From NCBI GenBank assembly GCA_038225015.1, contig JBBRFB010000123.1, positions 1 through 10,194 of the forward strand: DNA of 10,194 bases. Reading direction: 5' to 3'. This stretch comes from Schlegelella_A sp038225015. GTDB lineage: Bacteria > Pseudomonadota > Gammaproteobacteria > Burkholderiales > Burkholderiaceae_C. Below are positions 6,599 through 10,194 of this stretch, in pieces. A program made the translations under genes and the position numbers. Numbering within the stretch: the first letter of the stretch is position 1; every line of letters begins with the position of its first letter. The notes under the pieces are model-generated. The model was not told the DNA's origin and searched no databases. It saw only the letters and a program-made list of their open reading frames with translations.

Positions 6599-7189
6599 TC
6601 AAAGGGGTGGCGCCGGTAGCGCGGACCGCAGCTCTCGCAAAGGCAGCGAAGGCGAACCCCATAGCGCGTGGTCGTCGGCGGTCGCCATCAGCAGGGCCAG
6701 CTTGTTGACGATGGCGCGCAGCGATGCGATGTCGCTCGCGGTCCAGTGGCGCTGCTCTCCGGTTTCCTCGCAGCAGACCATGCCGAAGGCACGATTGTTG
6801 ACGACGAACGCCGCGTCGAGCATCGAGACGATGTGATTCGCGACAAGGTAGCTCTCACGCATCGGCTGCAGCGCCGCATCGCGCATCGCGTCGTCGCTGA
6901 GGTAGACGCCGCGCTCGATCAGGCCGTTGAAGTAGTCGCGGTACTCGCTGTCCCGCAGCCGGCGCTCGACGGTCAGCAGCGTGCCGCCGGCGATCTTGGA
7001 GGCGAAGCAGAGCAGGCTCAGATGCCCACGCTCGCGCTCGAATTTCCACAGGCTCACCCGGCTGCAGTGCATGCGACGCAAGACGACGTCGATCACCGCC
7101 GACCGGGCTTCGTCGCGCGTCATTCGCTCGGCGTAGAACGCACCTGCGATGTCCTGCAGTCGGTTCGCGTCGTCGGCCTGCGCGCTCAT
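6599..7189 (-). CDS. small single-domain GAF protein
   Basis: A 196-residue protein that is almost entirely one GAF domain (about 25-170). Visible features are the first strand pair CSRVSLWKFERERGHLSLL (42-60), ISM-type core SMLDAAFVVNNRAFGMVCCEETGEQRHWTASDI, and the last helix SLRAIVNKLALLMA. GAF domains bind small ligands, cyclic nucleotides or chromophores and often act as sensor inputs. No output domain (kinase, GGDEF, HTH) is attached, so any signalling must use a partner. Cys61, Cys139 and Cys140 are present, but no bilin or heme site can be claimed. ATG 7189 was chosen because similarity starts soon after it and the divergent gene begins 42 bp away. No strong Shine-Dalgarno is seen (GGA nine bases upstream). 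It lies 47 bp ahead of mmsA and may share its transcript. The domain call is strong, the ligand is unknown. Confidence 0.88.
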   Translation of the reverse strand: MSAQADDANRLQDIAGAFYAERMTRDEARSAVIDVVLRRMHCSRVSLWKFERERGHLSLLCFASKIAGGTLLTVERRLRDSEYRDYFNGLIERGVYLSDDAMRDAALQPMRESYLVANHIVSMLDAAFVVNNRAFGMVCCEETGEQRHWTASDIASLRAIVNKLALLMATADDHALWGSPSLPLRELRSALPAPPL

Positions 7190-7216
7190 GCTGCAGTATC
7201 CGACAATCGCAGCATG
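7187..7216. promoter_or_regulatory. perfect 8-bp inverted repeat in the divergent control region (operator candidate)
   Basis: CATGCTGC (7187-7194) and GCAGCATG (7209-7216) are perfect inverted copies separated by 14 bp, with arm centres 22 bp (about two helix turns) apart. The left arm covers the ATG of the GAF gene. The right arm lies just ahead of the thioesterase ribosome site and includes an alternative in-frame ATG. This spacing suits a dimeric regulator acting on both divergent genes. A coincidence of two GCAGCATG start contexts cannot be excluded. Confidence 0.4.
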
Positions 7217-7220
7217 CGCG

Positions 7221-7226
7221 AAGGAG
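7221..7226 (+). promoter_or_regulatory. Shine-Dalgarno AAGGAG of the thioesterase gene
   Basis: AAGGAG lies five bases before ATG 7232. It argues against the upstream in-frame ATG at 7214, which would place this site inside the coding region and has no ribosome site of its own. Confidence 0.75.
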
Positions 7227-7231
7227 CCCGA

Positions 7232-7657
7232 ATGTTGCGACCCGGCATCAGCGCCGAGCACTTCCACGAGCGACAGGTCGAAACGCTGCCGGGCCGCTTC
7301 GGGCTCGTCGTCACCTGGGTCGAGGAAGGCCGCCTCGACGCCGAGCTCGTGCTCGAGCCGTGGATGATGGCGCCGAACGGCTACCTGCACGCAGCCAGCG
7401 TGCTCCTTCTGGCCGACACGGCAGCCGGCTACGCCACCACGGCGCATCTGCCCGATGGGGCGACGAACTTCACGACGGTCGAGCTGAAGAGCAACTTCCT
7501 CGGCACGACGAAGGAAGGGACGATCCGCACCGAGTGCCGGGCCGAGCACCTCGGCCGCAGTACCCATGTCTGGTCGGCGACCGTGTTCGGCGCCGCCGAT
7601 CGCAAGCTCGCGCTGTTTCGCTGCACGCAGTTGATCCTGTGGCCTCGCGGCCGGTGA
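7232..7657 (+). CDS. PaaI-type hotdog-fold thioesterase
   Basis: A 141-residue single-domain hotdog protein of the PaaI/4HBT group, which hydrolyses acyl-CoA (often aryl- or phenylacetyl-CoA) thioesters and usually works as a cytoplasmic tetramer. The diagnostic segment is MMAPNGYLHAASVLLLADTA (45-64): the N-G-x-L-H motif precedes the central hotdog helix with its acidic Asp62. The common H-G-G triplet reads His53-Ala54-Ala55 here. The strand NFTTVELKSNFLGTTKEG (79-96) follows as expected, and the length is normal for the family. It starts the three-gene plus-strand group and ends two bases before the alcohol dehydrogenase ATG, so the two are almost certainly cotranscribed. The substrate is not readable from the sequence. 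The nearby mmsA suggests short or branched acyl-CoA metabolism, which is only an inference. Confidence 0.92.
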   Translation: MLRPGISAEHFHERQVETLPGRFGLVVTWVEEGRLDAELVLEPWMMAPNGYLHAASVLLLADTAAGYATTAHLPDGATNFTTVELKSNFLGTTKEGTIRTECRAEHLGRSTHVWSATVFGAADRKLALFRCTQLILWPRGR

Positions 7658-7659
7658 AC

Positions 7660-8760
7660 ATGGAATTCCGCGCCGCCGTGCTCAGCGCGACCGGCCAGCC
7701 GCTCTCGATCGAGACGGTCGCGGTGGCGCCGCTTCGCCGGGGCGACGTGCTGATCCGCAACCGGGCGAGCGGGCTCTGCCACACCGACCTCGAGGTGATC
7801 GACGGCAGCCTCGCCTATCCGCTGCCGATCGTCCTCGGCCATGAGGGCGCCGGCATCGTCGAGGCGGTCGGCAGCGACGTCCGCCTGGTGCAGCCCGGCG
7901 ACCATGTCGTCGCCTCGTGGAACCCGCACTGCGGCCACTGCTTCTACTGCGAGCGTGGCCTGCCGATCCTCTGCGAGCCGTTCACCCGCGAGCAACCCGC
8001 CGGCAACCTGCTCGACGGCGAGTCGCGCCTGTCGTGGCAGGGCGAGCGCCTGAACCACTTCTCGGTGGTCTCGTCGCACGCCGAGTACTCGGTGGTTCCC
8101 GAGTCGGGCGCGATCCGCGTGCCGAAGGAGATCCCGTTCGACCGCGCCTGCCTGATCGGCTGCGGCGTCATGACCGGCGTCGGCGCCGTCAGCCGGCTGG
8201 CCCGCGTCGAGGCCGGTGCCAGCGTCGCCGTCGTCGGCTGCGGCGCGGTCGGGCTGAACGCGATCCAGGCGGCCGTGCTCGAGCAGGCCGCCGTCGTCAT
8301 CGCCATCGATCGCGATGCCGACAAGCTCGCCCTGGCGAAGCGCTTCGGCGCCACCCACGGGGTGGCCGCCGACGCTGTAGCGATCGACGCCGTGAAGTCG
8401 CTGACCGCCGGGCGCGGTGCCGACCATGTGTTCGAAGCCGCCGGCTCCGAGGCCGCGGTGCAGCTCGCGCTCGAGGTCACGCGGCCGGGCGGCCAGCTCG
8501 TGATCCTCGGCAAGACCGCGGTCAACCAGCGCATCAGCCTGCGCTTCGGCTCGCTGATGGGCGAAAAGCGCATCGTTCGCTCGAGCTACGGCGGCGCGCG
8601 GCCGCGGCGCGACTTTCCCTGGCTGGCCGACCTCTACCTCGCGGGCAAGCTCGATCTCGACAGCCTCGTCTCCAGCCGGCTTCCACTCAAGCGCATCAAT
8701 GAAGGCTTCGACGCCATGCGCGCAGGCCGAGGCGTTCGCCACGTCGTCGTCTTCGACTGA
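7660..8760 (+). CDS. zinc-dependent alcohol dehydrogenase (MDR superfamily, class III-like)
   Basis: A 366-residue medium-chain dehydrogenase interconverting an alcohol and an aldehyde with NAD(H). Catalytic zinc ligands are Cys40 (GLCHTD), His61-Glu62 (LGHEGAG) and Cys168 (GCGVMTGVGA). Structural zinc ligands are Cys91, Cys94, Cys97 and Cys105 in the usual C-x2-C-x2-C-x7-C spacing. The nucleotide fold has GCGAVG (193-198) and Asp217 at the end of the second strand, which favours NAD over NADP. The DGESRLSWQGERLNHF segment resembles class I/III and aryl-alcohol type enzymes rather than the short tetrameric yeast type. ATG 7660 follows the thioesterase TGA by two bases. A GTG at 7654 is in frame and would overlap the stop. 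No clear Shine-Dalgarno is seen, so reinitiation is likely. The substrate is unresolved: benzyl-type or aliphatic alcohols and S-hydroxymethylglutathione-like adducts are alternatives. Confidence 0.95.
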   Translation: MEFRAAVLSATGQPLSIETVAVAPLRRGDVLIRNRASGLCHTDLEVIDGSLAYPLPIVLGHEGAGIVEAVGSDVRLVQPGDHVVASWNPHCGHCFYCERGLPILCEPFTREQPAGNLLDGESRLSWQGERLNHFSVVSSHAEYSVVPESGAIRVPKEIPFDRACLIGCGVMTGVGAVSRLARVEAGASVAVVGCGAVGLNAIQAAVLEQAAVVIAIDRDADKLALAKRFGATHGVAADAVAIDAVKSLTAGRGADHVFEAAGSEAAVQLALEVTRPGGQLVILGKTAVNQRISLRFGSLMGEKRIVRSSYGGARPRRDFPWLADLYLAGKLDLDSLVSSRLPLKRINEGFDAMRAGRGVRHVVVFD

Positions 8761-8763
8761 GGA
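8759..8763 (+). promoter_or_regulatory. Shine-Dalgarno GAGGA deciding a GTG start
   Basis: GAGGA overlaps the stop codon of the alcohol dehydrogenase and precedes GTG 8768 by four bases. The frame is open back to 8699, but that part lies inside the dehydrogenase gene and has no hydrolase-like sequence. Confidence 0.6.
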
Positions 8764-8767
8764 CTCG

Positions 8768-9793
<1,026 letters not shown>

Positions 9794-9885
9794 TTCCTCG
9801 CGCCCGGGTCGCGTCACCGCCAACCGTCGCGGCGCTTGCGGTGCGCCGTTGCGTCGAGGCAGTGACAGACTGGCCACAATCGGGG

Positions 9886-10194
9886 ATGCCCGATTCCCGT
9901 TTGCGCCCCCGACCGCGCCGCGCCGATCCCGGCCCGCCGCGCGAGCCGACCGACGACCGCCTGCCGGCCGAGGTGCAGGCCTTGCTCGAGTCGGTCCCGG
10001 CGCCGCTCGAGCCGCTCGATGCCGACACGCTCGACGGCTTCCTCTGCGGCGTCATCGTCCAGCCGCGGCTGGTGCCGCCGCAACGCTGGATGCCCCATGT
10101 GACCGATAGTGACGGCCGGGCCCTGCCGTCAGGCTTCGATGCGGTCCGGCTGCGCGCGCTCGTGCTGCGCCGGCACGCCGAGCTCACGGACGCC
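9886..10194 (+). CDS. YecA/UPF0149-family protein, N-terminal part; 3' end outside the window
   Basis: The frame runs from ATG 9886 to the window edge and gives 103 residues. After a basic, Pro/Arg-rich leader of about 30 residues comes the UPF0149 (YgfB/YecA) core: LPAEVQALLESVP, then LDADTLDGFLCGVIVQP and VPPQRWMPHV, where D-G-F/Y-L plus P-x-x-W is the recognisable pattern. Members of the family are mostly uncharacterised, and many end in a SEC-C zinc motif, which would lie outside this window. ATG 9886 is preceded only by a weak GGGG, so the start is moderately sure, and an internal start closer to the core is possible. It is 92 bp downstream of the hydrolase on the same strand and may or may not share its transcript. 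No metabolic link to the preceding genes is apparent. Confidence 0.82.
   Translation, partial: MPDSRLRPRPRRADPGPPREPTDDRLPAEVQALLESVPAPLEPLDADTLDGFLCGVIVQPRLVPPQRWMPHVTDSDGRALPSGFDAVRLRALVLRRHAELTDA

Noticed and set aside
6552..6662. Longer mmsA start at 6662
   Set aside because: The extra 37 residues show no family similarity and overlap the end of the GAF gene. The strong GAGGAG site sits directly before ATG 6551.
7190..7231. Sigma-70 boxes in the divergent gap
   Set aside because: Only 4-of-6 matches to the -10 box were seen on either strand (for example GACAAT), with no -35 box at proper spacing.
9830..9848. Short hairpin CGGCGC/GCGCCG after the hydrolase gene as a terminator
   Set aside because: It has only six pairs around a seven-base loop and no T-tract. 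Stems like this are expected by chance at this GC content.
9849..9880. Possible promoter for the YecA-type gene (TTGCGT, then CACAAT)
   Set aside because: The spacing of 20 bp is too long, both boxes match poorly, and the second box is only five bases from the ATG.

Overview
The window is a densely coded, GC-rich stretch with strong G/C preference at third codon positions, gaps mostly below 140 bp and several start/stop overlaps. Together with a YgfF-type reductase and a YecA/UPF0149-type protein, this suggests a proteobacterium, most likely a betaproteobacterium of the Burkholderiales. That placement is an inference from base composition and gene types only. I see no rRNA, tRNA, insertion sequence, integrase or CRISPR array, and no gene-free stretch longer than about 135 bp.

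Layout. (1) At the left edge, plus strand, is the C-terminal part of a CHAT-domain (caspase-like) protease followed by a helical, TPR-like region (1-1560). (2) Facing it on the minus strand, in transcription order, are a GAF-domain protein (7189-6599), methylmalonate-semialdehyde dehydrogenase MmsA (6551-5031), an exported trypsin-like serine protease (4896-3532), a membrane protein with an N-terminal FHA-like domain (3544-2387) and a YgfF-like short-chain reductase (2397-1573). The last three overlap at their ends and look like one transcription unit. A long imperfect hairpin lies between mmsA and the protease. (3) Diverging from the GAF gene on the plus strand are a PaaI-type hotdog thioesterase (7232-7657), a zinc alcohol dehydrogenase (7660-8760) and a MetX-like alpha/beta hydrolase (8768-9793), packed almost without gaps. 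(4) A YecA/UPF0149-family gene begins at 9886 and runs off the right edge.

How the genes may work together. The right half looks metabolic: MmsA (valine/propionate-type acyl-CoA formation), an acyl-CoA thioesterase, an alcohol dehydrogenase and an acyltransferase-like hydrolase, around a 42-bp divergent control region that holds a perfect 8-bp inverted repeat. The left half looks like signalling or proteolysis: a periplasmic protease is translationally coupled to a five-helix membrane protein. The latter's FHA-like domain is predicted to be cytoplasmic and its C-terminal tail periplasmic, and a caspase-like CHAT protein converges on the same block. The protease/FHA pair is the best candidate here for an uncharacterised system. 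Its function is not shown by the sequence.
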